Assembly (NCBI GenBank): GCA_947467145.1
Contig: CANIGJ010000006.1
Location: 1 to 64,000 of the forward strand
Origin: Rhodospirillaceae bacterium
Lineage (GTDB): Bacteria; Pseudomonadota; Alphaproteobacteria; Rhodospirillales; UBA2165
DNA length: 64,000 bases
Direction: 5' to 3'
Below the pieces are notes generated by a model. The model was given only the letters and a program-made list of their open reading frames with translations. It had not been told where the DNA came from and ran no database searches. Position numbers and translations under genes: made by a program. Shown piece after piece: positions 8,851 to 16,720 of this stretch. Positions within the stretch are counted from its first letter, which is position 1; each line of letters starts with the position of its first letter.

Positions 8851-9734
8851 CAAACTATAATCTCGATGCACTCAACGACATGTCCACGCAGGATTTCACC
8901 GCCGCCATCGGCGATGTGTTCGAGAAATCCCCGTGGATCGTCGAAAGCGTCGCCGGGCAACGTCCGTTCAAAAGCCTGGCCGCGCTGTATGACACGCTCG
9001 CCGCCGCGGTGAGCGCCGCGCCCGACCAATTGTCGCTGGATCTGATCCGTGCCCATCCCGATCTTGCCGGCAAGGCGGCGCGCAGCGGAACCCTGACGCC
9101 CGATTCCACCGCCGAACAGATTAGCGCCGGCCTGCATCGATTGAGCGAGACCGAATACGCGTCCTTTCATCGCTTCAACGAGTCCTACAAGGCGAAGTTC
9201 GGTTTTCCCTTCATCGTCTGCGTGCGCCGCCATACCAAGGGCTCGATCCTGCGCGCGTTTGAGACGCGCCTCGATCACGACGCGGACACCGAACGCAAAA
9301 CCGCGATCGAGGAAATCCTGCGCATCGCAGCCCTAAGGCTCGACCAGCGCGTGAGCGCGCCAGATAAATTGCCGCTCAACGGGCAGCTCTCGACCCATGT
9401 GCTCGACACCGTCAGCGGCAAACCAGCCCAAGGTGTCACGATCACCCTGCTCGAACTCAGCGCCGAGGGCGATCACCGCACCGTCGCAACGGTCGTCACC
9501 AATGCGGACGGCCGGACCGACGCACCGTTGATCGCGGATCGCCCCATCCCGTTCGGCCAGTATGAGCTGCGCTTCGAAATCGGCGCTTACTTCGCACGCA
9601 CCGGTGCGGCGAAGGCCGAGCCGGCGTTCCTGGATGTCGTGCCGATCCGCTTCGGCGTGGCCGACCCGGAAGGTCACTATCACGTACCACTACTTGCAAG
9701 CCCGTGGAGCTACACCACCTATCGCGGAAGCTAG
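8847..9734 (+). CDS. uraD/uraH: Fused OHCU decarboxylase (UraD) and 5-hydroxyisourate hydrolase (UraH)
   Basis: A 295-residue bifunctional protein. Residues 1-165 are OHCU decarboxylase, with the catalytic His in IRAHPDLAGK (H70) and the FPFIVCVRRH signature. Residues 178-295 are the transthyretin-like HIU hydrolase: LSTHVLDTVSG (H184), GHYHVPLL (H277, H279) and the invariant C-terminal YRGS. Together they turn 5-hydroxyisourate from PuuD into S-allantoin, the substrate of PuuE. The catalytic order (UraH then UraD) is the reverse of the domain order. No peroxisomal-type signal; cytosolic. Overlaps the PuuE stop by 4 bp. Confidence 0.95.
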   Translation: MTNYNLDALNDMSTQDFTAAIGDVFEKSPWIVESVAGQRPFKSLAALYDTLAAAVSAAPDQLSLDLIRAHPDLAGKAARSGTLTPDSTAEQISAGLHRLSETEYASFHRFNESYKAKFGFPFIVCVRRHTKGSILRAFETRLDHDADTERKTAIEEILRIAALRLDQRVSAPDKLPLNGQLSTHVLDTVSGKPAQGVTITLLELSAEGDHRTVATVVTNADGRTDAPLIADRPIPFGQYELRFEIGAYFARTGAAKAEPAFLDVVPIRFGVADPEGHYHVPLLASPWSYTTYRGS

Positions 9735-9793
9735 CCCGCCTGTTCCCCACGGCATTCCGTTGGCCAAAATTCGAGCAATTTTCTGCGCTGCCG

Positions 9794-9822
9794 AAATTAT
9801 GACCATAACGAAGGTCTAATTT
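9794..9822. promoter_or_regulatory. Imperfect dyad upstream of the sigma-54 promoter (possible activator site)
   Basis: AAATTATGACC (9794-9804) pairs with GGTCTAATTT (9813-9822) with one bulged base. It lies about 47 bp upstream of the -24 element, a possible place for an NtrC-like or other enhancer-binding protein. The sequence is not the textbook NtrC site. Confidence 0.35.
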
Positions 9823-9866
9823 AGGCCATTCGCGGCGGAAAACAGCCGATTTTCAGGCATTGTCCT

Positions 9867-9883
9867 TTGGCATACCGCTTGCG
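9867..9883 (+). promoter_or_regulatory. Sigma-54 (RpoN) -24/-12 promoter
   Basis: TTGGCATA-CCGC-TTGCG matches the -24/-12 consensus with the required GG-N10-GC spacing (GG 9869-9870, GC 9881-9882). It is 75 bp before the ABC substrate-binding protein start, so the importer and guaD are probably transcribed under nitrogen-type control. Confidence 0.72.
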
Positions 9884-9957
9884 ATCCTCCGTTAAAGGCT
9901 TTGTCCCGTTCGGGGACGGGCCGGCTCGTCGTGTGAGTGGATCGAAAGGGGATATCA

Positions 9958-10971
9958 ATGATGAAATCGATGCTGCGCGGGATGCTTGGGGCAGCCGCGT
10001 TCGCCGTTGTCGCCAGCGGGGCGCAAGCTCAAACCGCCGTCAAATTCGCGCTCGACTGGAAGCCCGAGGGCCCGGCCGCGCCCTATTACGTCGCCATCGA
10101 CAAAGGCTACTACAAAGCCGAAGGCCTCGACGTCACCATCGATAGCGGGCCGGGTTCGGTCCAAGGCATCGCGCGCGTCGCCGCCGGCACCTATCCGATC
10201 GGCTTCTTCGATTTCAATTCGCTGGCGCGCTTCCTCGATCAGACGCCCGACGCGCCCGTCACCTCCGTGCTGATGGTTTATGACGTGCCGCCGTTCTCCA
10301 TCGTGTCGACCACCAAGGGCGGCGTGACGAAACCGAAGGACCTTGAAGGCAAGATCCTGGGCGCCCCCGCCGCCGACGGCGCCTTCGCACAATGGAAAGC
10401 CTTCGTGAAGGAAACCGGCATCGACGCTAGCAAGGTGACGATCAACAACGTCGGCTTCCCGGTGCGCGAACCGATGCTGGCCAAGGGCGAAGTGAATGCC
10501 ATCACCGGCTTTTCGTTCTCGTCCTATTTCAACATGCTGCAGAACGGCGCCGCGCCGGCAGACGTGAAGGTCATGCTGATGTCCGACTACGGCCTGATCC
10601 TGTACGGCAACGCCATCATGGTGAACAAGGAATACGCCAAGGCGAACCCGAAGGTCATCGCCGGCTTTGTCAAAGCGACCATCAAGGGCATGCAGGATAC
10701 CTATAAGGATCCCGCATCCGCCGTGAAGTCGGTCATGAAGCGCAACGAGACCGCCGACGAGAAGATCGAACTGCAACGTCTGCAGATGGCGATCAAAGAC
10801 AATATCGGCACGAAGTACGTCATGGAGAACGGGTTCGGCGGTGTTGAAGCCGGCCGTCTTGCCAAGTCGCTCGACCAGATCGGCCTGACCTACGACTTCG
10901 CCAAGAAGCCGACCCCGGCCCAGATGTTCGACTCGTCCTACCTGCCACCGGCCGCGGAGCGTAAGCTCTAA
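9958..10971 (+). CDS. ABC transporter periplasmic substrate-binding protein (NMT1/THI5-like)
   Basis: A 337-residue exported binding protein. Residues 1-26 form a Sec signal peptide ending ASGAQAQ. The mature N terminus VKFALDWKPEGPAAPYYVAIDKGYY and GLDVTIDSGPGS are typical of the NMT1/THI5 and nitrate/taurine/pyrimidine-precursor SBP family. ATG at 9958 is preceded by AAAGGGG; a second ATG follows directly. It is the first gene behind the sigma-54 promoter and is followed by ATPase and permease genes. Given purine-degrading neighbours on both sides, a purine, pyrimidine or ureide ligand is likely, but the family is broad. Confidence 0.88.
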   Translation: MMKSMLRGMLGAAAFAVVASGAQAQTAVKFALDWKPEGPAAPYYVAIDKGYYKAEGLDVTIDSGPGSVQGIARVAAGTYPIGFFDFNSLARFLDQTPDAPVTSVLMVYDVPPFSIVSTTKGGVTKPKDLEGKILGAPAADGAFAQWKAFVKETGIDASKVTINNVGFPVREPMLAKGEVNAITGFSFSSYFNMLQNGAAPADVKVMLMSDYGLILYGNAIMVNKEYAKANPKVIAGFVKATIKGMQDTYKDPASAVKSVMKRNETADEKIELQRLQMAIKDNIGTKYVMENGFGGVEAGRLAKSLDQIGLTYDFAKKPTPAQMFDSSYLPPAAERKL

Positions 10972-10996
10972 GCCAAACACGACGAGGACCGCGTTC

Positions 10997-11776
10997 TTGG
11001 TCATCATCGACGACGTAACCCTTACCTATAAGGGTGCCACGCCCGCCGTAACGGCGGTGCGCGGAACCAGCCTAACGGTCGACCACGGCGAATTCGCCGC
11101 CGTGGTCGGCCCGTCCGGCTGCGGCAAATCAACGCTCATGCGACTGGTTACCGGATTGGTGAAGCCGACCGAAGGCACCGTCTCGGTCGACGGCGCGCTG
11201 GTCACCGGCCCGGTCAAGATCGCCGGCATGGCGTTCCAGAACGCCAACATGCTGCCGTGGCGCACGGTGATCGACAACGTGATGCTGCCGCTGGAAATCG
11301 TCGAGCCGCATCGCTCGCGCTTCCGTAAGCATAAAGCCGAATATCGCGCCCGCGCGGAAGCCTTGCTCGCCACCGTCGGCCTCGCCGGTTTCGGCGATCG
11401 TTTTCCGTGGGAACTGTCCGGCGGCATGCAGCAGCGCGCTTCGCTCTGCCGCTCGTTGATTCACGAACCCGCCCTGCTGATGCTCGACGAGCCGTTCGCC
11501 GCGCTCGACGCTTTCACGCGCGAGGAATTGTGGTGCGTGCTGCGCGATCTGTGGCAGCGGCTGCACTTCACCGTGATCCTGGTGACGCACGATCTGCGCG
11601 AGGCCGCCTTCCTCGCCGACACCATCCATGTCATGAGCGCACGACCGGGGCGCATCGTGCAGACCAAAAAGGTCGAACTGCAGCGCCCGCGCGATCTCGA
11701 CATATGTTTCGAGCCCGCCTTCACCGACATCGTGCATGAACTGCGCGGCAAGATCGCCGAAGTGAGACAGGCGTGA
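10997..11776 (+). CDS. ABC transporter ATP-binding protein (SsuB/TauB-like)
   Basis: A 259-residue cytoplasmic ATPase. Walker A is GPSGCGKST, the Q-loop lies in AFQNANMLPW, the signature is LSGGMQQR, Walker B is LLMLDEPFAALD, and the switch His is in VTHDLREA. These match the nitrate/sulfonate/taurine subfamily. The start is TTG at 10997 with GAGG nine bases upstream, 25 bp after the binding protein. It energises the adjacent permease for uptake. Confidence 0.9.
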   Translation: MVIIDDVTLTYKGATPAVTAVRGTSLTVDHGEFAAVVGPSGCGKSTLMRLVTGLVKPTEGTVSVDGALVTGPVKIAGMAFQNANMLPWRTVIDNVMLPLEIVEPHRSRFRKHKAEYRARAEALLATVGLAGFGDRFPWELSGGMQQRASLCRSLIHEPALLMLDEPFAALDAFTREELWCVLRDLWQRLHFTVILVTHDLREAAFLADTIHVMSARPGRIVQTKKVELQRPRDLDICFEPAFTDIVHELRGKIAEVRQA

Positions 11777-11786
11777 GGACCTTGGC

Positions 11787-12557
11787 ATGAACCGCCTCAC
11801 CGAAAAACTGGCGCCGTGGCTGTTCACCATCGCGCTGTTCGTGATCTGGGAAGCGGTCTGCCGCCTCTTCAATATCAGCACCATCACCCTGCCGGCGCCG
11901 ACCGCGATCTACGAAGCGATGGTGAAGCATTGGTGGCCGATCCTCACCAATTCCTACGTCACGCTGTGGACCACCATGGCGGGCTTCGGCCTCGCCGTGA
12001 TCTTCGGTCTGTTCCTCGGCATCGTCGTGGGCTGGTCGCGCACGATCTATCGCGGGCTGTACCCCGTCATGATCGGCTTCAACTCGATCCCCAAGGTCGC
12101 GGTCGTGCCGATCCTCGTCATCTGGTTCGGCATTGGTGAAGTCCCAGCGATCCTGACGGCCTTCCTGATTTCGTTCTTTCCCATCGTGGTCAATGTCGCC
12201 ACCGGGCTCGCCACCATGGAGCCGGAATTGGAAGACGTATTGCGCGCACTCGGTGCACGCAAGCTCGACATCATGCTCAAGGTTGGTATCCCGCGCGCGC
12301 AGCCTTATTTCTTCGGCTCCTTGAAGGTCGCCATCACCTTGGCGTTCGTCGGCACCGTGGTGTCGGAAACCATCGCCGCCAATAAAGGCATCGGCTATCT
12401 GATGACCCTGGCGGGATCGAGTTTCCAGATGCCGTTGGTCTTCGCCGGTCTGCTGGCGCTCGCGGTCGAAGGCATCGTGATGTACGCCGTCTTCGCCTAT
12501 ATCGAAGGCCGCATGACGCGCTGGGCCTTCCGCTCCTCGATGAACACCGCGCCATAA
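11787..12557 (+). CDS. ABC transporter permease (SsuC/TauC-like)
   Basis: A 256-residue inner-membrane subunit with about six hydrophobic spans. The EAA loop, which docks on the ATPase, is seen as EDVLRALGARKLDIMLKVGIP in the latter half. ATG at 11787 is 10 bp after the ATPase stop with GTGAGG upstream. One permease gene implies a homodimeric channel. Belongs to the same operon as the binding protein and the downstream deaminase. Confidence 0.9.
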   Translation: MNRLTEKLAPWLFTIALFVIWEAVCRLFNISTITLPAPTAIYEAMVKHWWPILTNSYVTLWTTMAGFGLAVIFGLFLGIVVGWSRTIYRGLYPVMIGFNSIPKVAVVPILVIWFGIGEVPAILTAFLISFFPIVVNVATGLATMEPELEDVLRALGARKLDIMLKVGIPRAQPYFFGSLKVAITLAFVGTVVSETIAANKGIGYLMTLAGSSFQMPLVFAGLLALAVEGIVMYAVFAYIEGRMTRWAFRSSMNTAP

Positions 12558-12561
12558 GTCC

Positions 12562-13035
12562 ATGAGTGACGATCAACATTTCCTCACCCTCGCGGCGCAC
12601 TTGTCGCGCAAGGGCATGACCAGCCTCGCCGGTGGGCCGTTCGGCGCCGTGGTGGTGAAGGACGGTCATGTGATCGCCGAAGGCTGGAACGAGGTCACGA
12701 CCGGGTTCGACCCGACCGCTCACGGCGAAGTGAACGCCATCCGCAAAGCCTGCAAGGCGCTCAATAGCTTCTCGCTTCAAGGCTGCGTCATCTATTCGAG
12801 CTGCGAGCCCTGCCCCATGTGTTTGGGCGCGATTTACTGGGCGCGGCTCGACCGATTGGTCTTCGCCAACACGCGTTGGGATGCGGCAGCCATCGGTTTC
12901 GATGACGATTGGATCTATCAGGAAGTCCCGAAGCCTCTGCCTGAGCGCTTGATTCCCACTTTGCACCTACCGAATGCGGACGCAAAAGCCGTGTTCACCG
13001 AATGGCTGAGCCTACCGAACAAGGTGCCCTATTAA
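12562..13035 (+). CDS. guaD: Guanine deaminase (GuaD), cytidine deaminase fold
   Basis: A 157-residue zinc deaminase converting guanine to xanthine plus ammonia. It strongly resembles Bacillus GuaD: the proton-shuttle/zinc motif is DPTAHGEVNAIRKAC (H54, E56) and the second zinc site SSCEPCPMC (C84, C87), followed by LGAIYWAR and GFDDDWIY. The usual HAE triad reads HGE here; the catalytic H and E remain. ATG at 12562 is 4 bp after the permease stop, so import and deamination are coupled. Its last 85 bp are found again, degraded, at 14813-14897. tRNA adenosine deaminase is less likely because of the C-terminal extension. Confidence 0.88.
   Translation: MSDDQHFLTLAAHLSRKGMTSLAGGPFGAVVVKDGHVIAEGWNEVTTGFDPTAHGEVNAIRKACKALNSFSLQGCVIYSSCEPCPMCLGAIYWARLDRLVFANTRWDAAAIGFDDDWIYQEVPKPLPERLIPTLHLPNADAKAVFTEWLSLPNKVPY
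12948..13032 (+). repeat. Direct repeat, copy 1: 3' end of guaD
   Basis: This 85-bp stretch, coding for the guaD C terminus from LIPTLHLPN to NKVPY, recurs without indels at 14813-14897 with about 70 of 85 bases identical. The response regulator and kinase genes lie between the copies. Confidence 0.85.
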
Positions 13036-13127
13036 GGCAAAGCTATCCCGTATAGGACATCACCGGTAATGTGATCGGGCTACAATCTTCCCTGGTGTGC
13101 GACTTAAAACACACTAGGGACGATGGA

Positions 13128-13571
13128 ATGCCGAAGGTCTTGATCGCCGAAGATGACTTGATGATTGCCGACTTGATCGAAGATATTCTTGTCGGCAACG
13201 GCTATGAAGTCTGCGGCATCGCTCGCACCGTCGAGGAGGCTGTCGCGCTCGGCCGGCTTTATAGGCCTGACCTCGCCATACTCGACCTACACCTGGCCGA
13301 TGGGGGCTACGGTACCGACGTAGCGGCCAGACTGAGCGACATTCCTCACCTCGGTATCCTCTATGCAACCGGCAATGCCCCGCTCCTCATGAAGCACGCT
13401 GCCCGCGGCCATGCCTGTTTAGGCAAACCCTATCGCGACAATGATCTTCTACGCAGCCTTGAGATCGTTGCGGGCCTCGTGGCAACCGGAATCGCCTTAC
13501 CGCCGTTTCCGCGCGGCTTTCAGATATTGCCGTCCGCAGCGACCGCAACTGGCGAGCCATTCCATGGATAA
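13128..13571 (+). CDS. Single-domain response regulator
   Basis: A 147-residue CheY-like receiver with no output domain. The acidic pocket EDD (8-10), phosphoacceptor D53 in ILDLHL, T81 in ATGNAP, and K100 in LGKPY are all present. The C-terminal tail of about 30 residues is unconserved. ATG at 13128 has an AGGGA-type site and fixes the start by the receiver's first strand PKVLIAEDD. It overlaps the following kinase by 8 bp, so the two probably form a phosphorelay pair. Such short receivers next to HisKA_2 kinases are common in alphaproteobacteria. Confidence 0.85.
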   Translation: MPKVLIAEDDLMIADLIEDILVGNGYEVCGIARTVEEAVALGRLYRPDLAILDLHLADGGYGTDVAARLSDIPHLGILYATGNAPLLMKHAARGHACLGKPYRDNDLLRSLEIVAGLVATGIALPPFPRGFQILPSAATATGEPFHG

Positions 13572-14766
13572 AGACCACGCCCAGGTCGAGAAGCTCTTGC
13601 GCCAGCAAGCGGCGCTTGCCCAGTTCGGCACCTTTGCCCTGCGCGAGAGCGATCTTCACAACATACTGACCGAGGCCGCACGCGTCTGCGCCGACGGCCT
13701 GACCGTGCCGTTCTCTAAAGTGTGCCGATACCGTGTGGCGGAGAACGACCTTCTCATCGAAGCCGGCTACGGCTGGAACGAAGGCGTCGTCGGCCACGTC
13801 GTTTCGCGTGCCGACGAGACTTCGCCACAAGGACGTGCTTTCATCACGGGCGAGCCGTCAATCTGCGATGATCTACGCGACGACAATGATTTCGAATTAC
13901 CAGCCTTCTATGCCGAACACGGCATCATCTCCACCGTAGACGTCGTCATCAAAGGCGATGGTAAGCCTTATGGCGTGCTGGAGATCGACAGCAATATTCA
14001 GCATAACTACGATCAGCACGACATCAATTTCCTCACTGGTTTCGCCAATGTCCTGGCGGAAGCCGTCGCTACATCCACACGCATGGCAACCTTGCAGGCG
14101 AACGTTGAACAGATGCAAATCTTGGTCGAAGAGAAAGACCGGTTGCTCGACCAGAAGATGGTCCTGGCCATCGAGCTGCAACACCGGGTACGAAACAATC
14201 TTCAGCTCATCTCGGGAATGCTCAGCAAACAGCTCGGCGATACGCCCAACGCGATCGGGCAACGCGGCCTCAAAGCGATCGCCCGCCGTGTCACCACCTT
14301 AGCGCAAGTGTACGATCATCTGCTGGGGAGTGAGTTGAAACGCACGACCGATTTCGGCGGCTATGTAAAATCGCTCTGCCTCAGTCTCGCAGAGGTCCAA
14401 GCGGACAGCGCCGTGACGCTGACGTGCGATAGTGAAACAGTCATCCTCGATCTCGATGTGGTAACAGCGTTGGGCATCGTGCTTACAGAGTTGATCACCA
14501 ACAGTTACGAACACGCCTTCTCAGGCGGCGCAGGAGCGATAACAGTGTCGGTGCGACCGAACGCCGGCGATGACGCGACGGCAACCATGACCGTCCGCGA
14601 TAATGGCAAAGGTTCACAGGCCGGGGCCGAAAATAAGCGGCACGGAATCGGTCTCGTGCGGCGGCTCATCGAGCAGGTTCATGGCATCGCGACGGTCAAA
14701 TCGGATCGCGGTACGGTTTGGAGCATCAGATTTCCGATGGAAAAATTGGGCCAAGTTCCAGCCTGA
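13564..14766 (+). CDS. GAF-domain sensor histidine kinase, HisKA_2 type
   Basis: A 400-residue soluble kinase. A GAF domain occupies about residues 25-170, and a short coiled linker precedes the H box ELQHRVRNNLQL (H207), which is diagnostic of the HisKA_2/HWE-related class. The ATPase domain follows, with N box LTELITNSYEHAF, DNGKG, and HGIGLVRRL. No membrane span, so it senses a cytoplasmic signal through GAF. The start ATG at 13564 lies inside the end of the response regulator gene. The stop at 14766 is 46 bp before the guaD-tail remnant. Confidence 0.9.
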   Translation: MDKDHAQVEKLLRQQAALAQFGTFALRESDLHNILTEAARVCADGLTVPFSKVCRYRVAENDLLIEAGYGWNEGVVGHVVSRADETSPQGRAFITGEPSICDDLRDDNDFELPAFYAEHGIISTVDVVIKGDGKPYGVLEIDSNIQHNYDQHDINFLTGFANVLAEAVATSTRMATLQANVEQMQILVEEKDRLLDQKMVLAIELQHRVRNNLQLISGMLSKQLGDTPNAIGQRGLKAIARRVTTLAQVYDHLLGSELKRTTDFGGYVKSLCLSLAEVQADSAVTLTCDSETVILDLDVVTALGIVLTELITNSYEHAFSGGAGAITVSVRPNAGDDATATMTVRDNGKGSQAGAENKRHGIGLVRRLIEQVHGIATVKSDRGTVWSIRFPMEKLGQVPA

Positions 14767-14812
14767 GACGACCATTGGCCAATCAGAACCTCTCCCAGCG
14801 GCTTGCCGACCC

Positions 14813-14897
14813 CTTGATTCGTACCTTGCACCTACCCAACTCAGAAGCGAAAGCCGTATTCACCGAATGGCTCACGCTACCGAATAAGGTGCCCTAC
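14813..14897 (+). pseudogene. Remnant of a second guaD 3' end (direct repeat, copy 2)
   Basis: The translated stretch LIRTLHLPN...EWLTLPNKVPY matches the guaD C terminus, with mostly synonymous or conservative changes (about 70 of 85 bases equal to 12948-13032, no indels). The guaD stop codon is lost: TAT-TAA became TAC-CGA, and the ATG of the next gene follows at once. No zinc motif or start remains, so it is not functional as a deaminase. It shows that the two-component pair lies inside a former guaD duplication. Confidence 0.8.
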
Positions 14898-14899
14898 CG

Positions 14900-15214
14900 A
14901 TGCGAACACTTCTGCAAGCAAGCGCGCTTATGACACTGGCCATCCTCGCCGGATGTACCGCCGCACCGTCCCCCAACAATCCGCATGAAACGACGAACGT
15001 CGTCTATCGCTGCGACAACGGCCTGCCGTTGCGCGTCTCGTTCGATCGCACGTCCAACACCGCGATCGTGAACGAGGCGATCAGCCTGCCGCAGGCGCAA
15101 TCAGGCTCGGGCTTCCGCTACCAAACCGATAGCCACGAGCTGCAGGGCAAGGGCAACGAGGTCACGTGGACTGCGGGCCGGATCCCCACGCAGCGCTGCA
15201 CGGCGGTCGGCTAG
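14900..15214 (+). CDS. MliC-like lipoprotein (C-type lysozyme inhibitor family)
   Basis: A 104-residue lipoprotein: a signal peptide with lipobox LAGC (Cys about residue 19), then a short beta-rich domain. YRCDNGLPLRVSFD, SGSGFRYQTDSHELQGKGNEVTW and a final Cys match the MliC/PliC fold, which inhibits host C-type lysozyme in the periplasm or outer membrane. ATG at 14900 immediately follows the guaD-tail remnant; no clear ribosome site is visible, so expression may depend on the remnant's context. Ends convergently with the beta-glucosidase, overlapping by 4 bp. Confidence 0.75.
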   Translation: MRTLLQASALMTLAILAGCTAAPSPNNPHETTNVVYRCDNGLPLRVSFDRTSNTAIVNEAISLPQAQSGSGFRYQTDSHELQGKGNEVTWTAGRIPTQRCTAVG

Positions 15215-16629
15215 AGCCCTTCGCGCGCTTTTTCATACGCCGCGCGTAGATCCGTCGGCAGCTTGCCGTTCTTGTAAGCGCCGACGGGCGCGCCCGCGAT
15301 CAGGCGTTTGAACCAGTGGAACGATTCCTTCGGCGTGCGCTTTTGCGTGTCGAAATCCACATGCACCATGCCGTAGCGCTGCGAATAGCCGAGGCCCCAC
15401 TCGAAATTGTCCATCATGGACCAGACGAAATAGCCCTTCACGTCGGCGCCCTTGGCGATCGCCTCGTGCATCGCGGCGGTGTACTGGTTCAGGAAATCCA
15501 CGCGGTGTGAATCGTTGGCCACGCCCTTGGCGTTGGGCACGTCGCTGCCCGATCCCATACCGCAGCCATTCTCGGCGACGATCACCGGCACCTTGTAGCG
15601 CTTGGTGAGTTCCAGCAGCGTCTCGGTGAACATCTCCGGATAGATCGCCCAGCCGACTTTGGCATTCGGCGCATTGTCGGGCGAGCCGCCCCAGGCGAAG
15701 CCGTGCATGTATTCAGTGCTCGCCTTGCAGAAGATCGGCCCGTAGTGATTGAGGCCGAACCAATCGACCGGGCGACAGATCTTCGCCATGTCGCCGGGCT
15801 GAATGTACGGCTCCAGCGCCTTGGCGAGACCGGGCGGGTAATAGCCGAGGAATTGCGGCTCGGGGAACGCCAGGTTCCAGTGTTCGTGCAGATCGCGCGC
15901 CGCCTTGATGTTCTTGGGCGTCGCCTTTTCCGGAACGGCCGGCGTGAAATTATGCACCGCGCCCAATTGCGCGTCGGGCACCAGGCTGCGCAGCACATCG
16001 ATGCTGGCGCCGTGCGCCAGATTCACGTGATGGATGGATTTGAAATGCGCCTGCTCGTCCTTCAGCCCCGGCGCATGCCAGCCATAGGCATAACCGAAGA
16101 GCGTGAAGACCGAGAGTTCGTTGAAGGTCGCGAAGTTCTTCACCCGGTCGCCCAAGCGGCGCGCCACGATGGCGGTGTAATCGGCGAACCAGCCGGTGCT
16201 GTCGCGATTGATCCAGCCGCCGCGATCGTGGAGCGCCAGCGGCAGATCCCAATGATACAGGCACACCCAGGGCTCGATGCCCGCTTCGAGCACGGTATCG
16301 GTGATGCGATCGTAGAAATCGAGACCCGCCTGATTGACCGCACCCGTGCCCGTCGGCTGGATGCGCGGCCACGCGGTGGAGAAGCGATAAGCGCCGACGC
16401 CCAGCTTCTTCATCAGCGCGATATCGTCCTTGTAGCGATGATAATGGTCGCACGCGACGTCGCCGGTATGGCCGAACGCCACGCCGCCGATCTTCTTGCA
16501 CTGGGCATCCCAGATGCTCTCGCCGCGCCCGTCTTCGTTGACCGCACCCTCGATCTGATAGCTCGACGACGAGGTGCCCCACACGAAGCCCTTCGGCCAC
16601 GCTGATTTCGAATTTGGCTTTTTGGCCAT
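15211..16629 (-). CDS. Family GH1 beta-glucosidase
   Basis: A 472-residue cytoplasmic glycosidase of usual GH1 length. The N-terminal signature FVWGTSSSSYQIEGA, the acid/base Glu in TFNEL (E171, where most members have TFNEP), the nucleophile in VAENG (E353), and the aglycone-site WSMMDNFEW are visible. It hydrolyses beta-glucosides or related disaccharides. ATG at 16629 with AAGGGGG upstream; longer frames toward 16890 only run antisense to the Lys/Ala-rich tail of the next gene and look like Phe/Ala low-complexity. Divergent from the aldolase-like gene with 91 bp between. Confidence 0.93.
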   Translation of the reverse strand: MAKKPNSKSAWPKGFVWGTSSSSYQIEGAVNEDGRGESIWDAQCKKIGGVAFGHTGDVACDHYHRYKDDIALMKKLGVGAYRFSTAWPRIQPTGTGAVNQAGLDFYDRITDTVLEAGIEPWVCLYHWDLPLALHDRGGWINRDSTGWFADYTAIVARRLGDRVKNFATFNELSVFTLFGYAYGWHAPGLKDEQAHFKSIHHVNLAHGASIDVLRSLVPDAQLGAVHNFTPAVPEKATPKNIKAARDLHEHWNLAFPEPQFLGYYPPGLAKALEPYIQPGDMAKICRPVDWFGLNHYGPIFCKASTEYMHGFAWGGSPDNAPNAKVGWAIYPEMFTETLLELTKRYKVPVIVAENGCGMGSGSDVPNAKGVANDSHRVDFLNQYTAAMHEAIAKGADVKGYFVWSMMDNFEWGLGYSQRYGMVHVDFDTQKRTPKESFHWFKRLIAGAPVGAYKNGKLPTDLRAAYEKAREGL

Positions 16630-16720
16630 ACGACTTGCCCCCTTAGGCATATTTGCGCTGTTATGGCCCTTCCAAATCGGACGGGCAAGCGGCACCAAGC
16701 CGCCATATAGGGAGGCAGTC

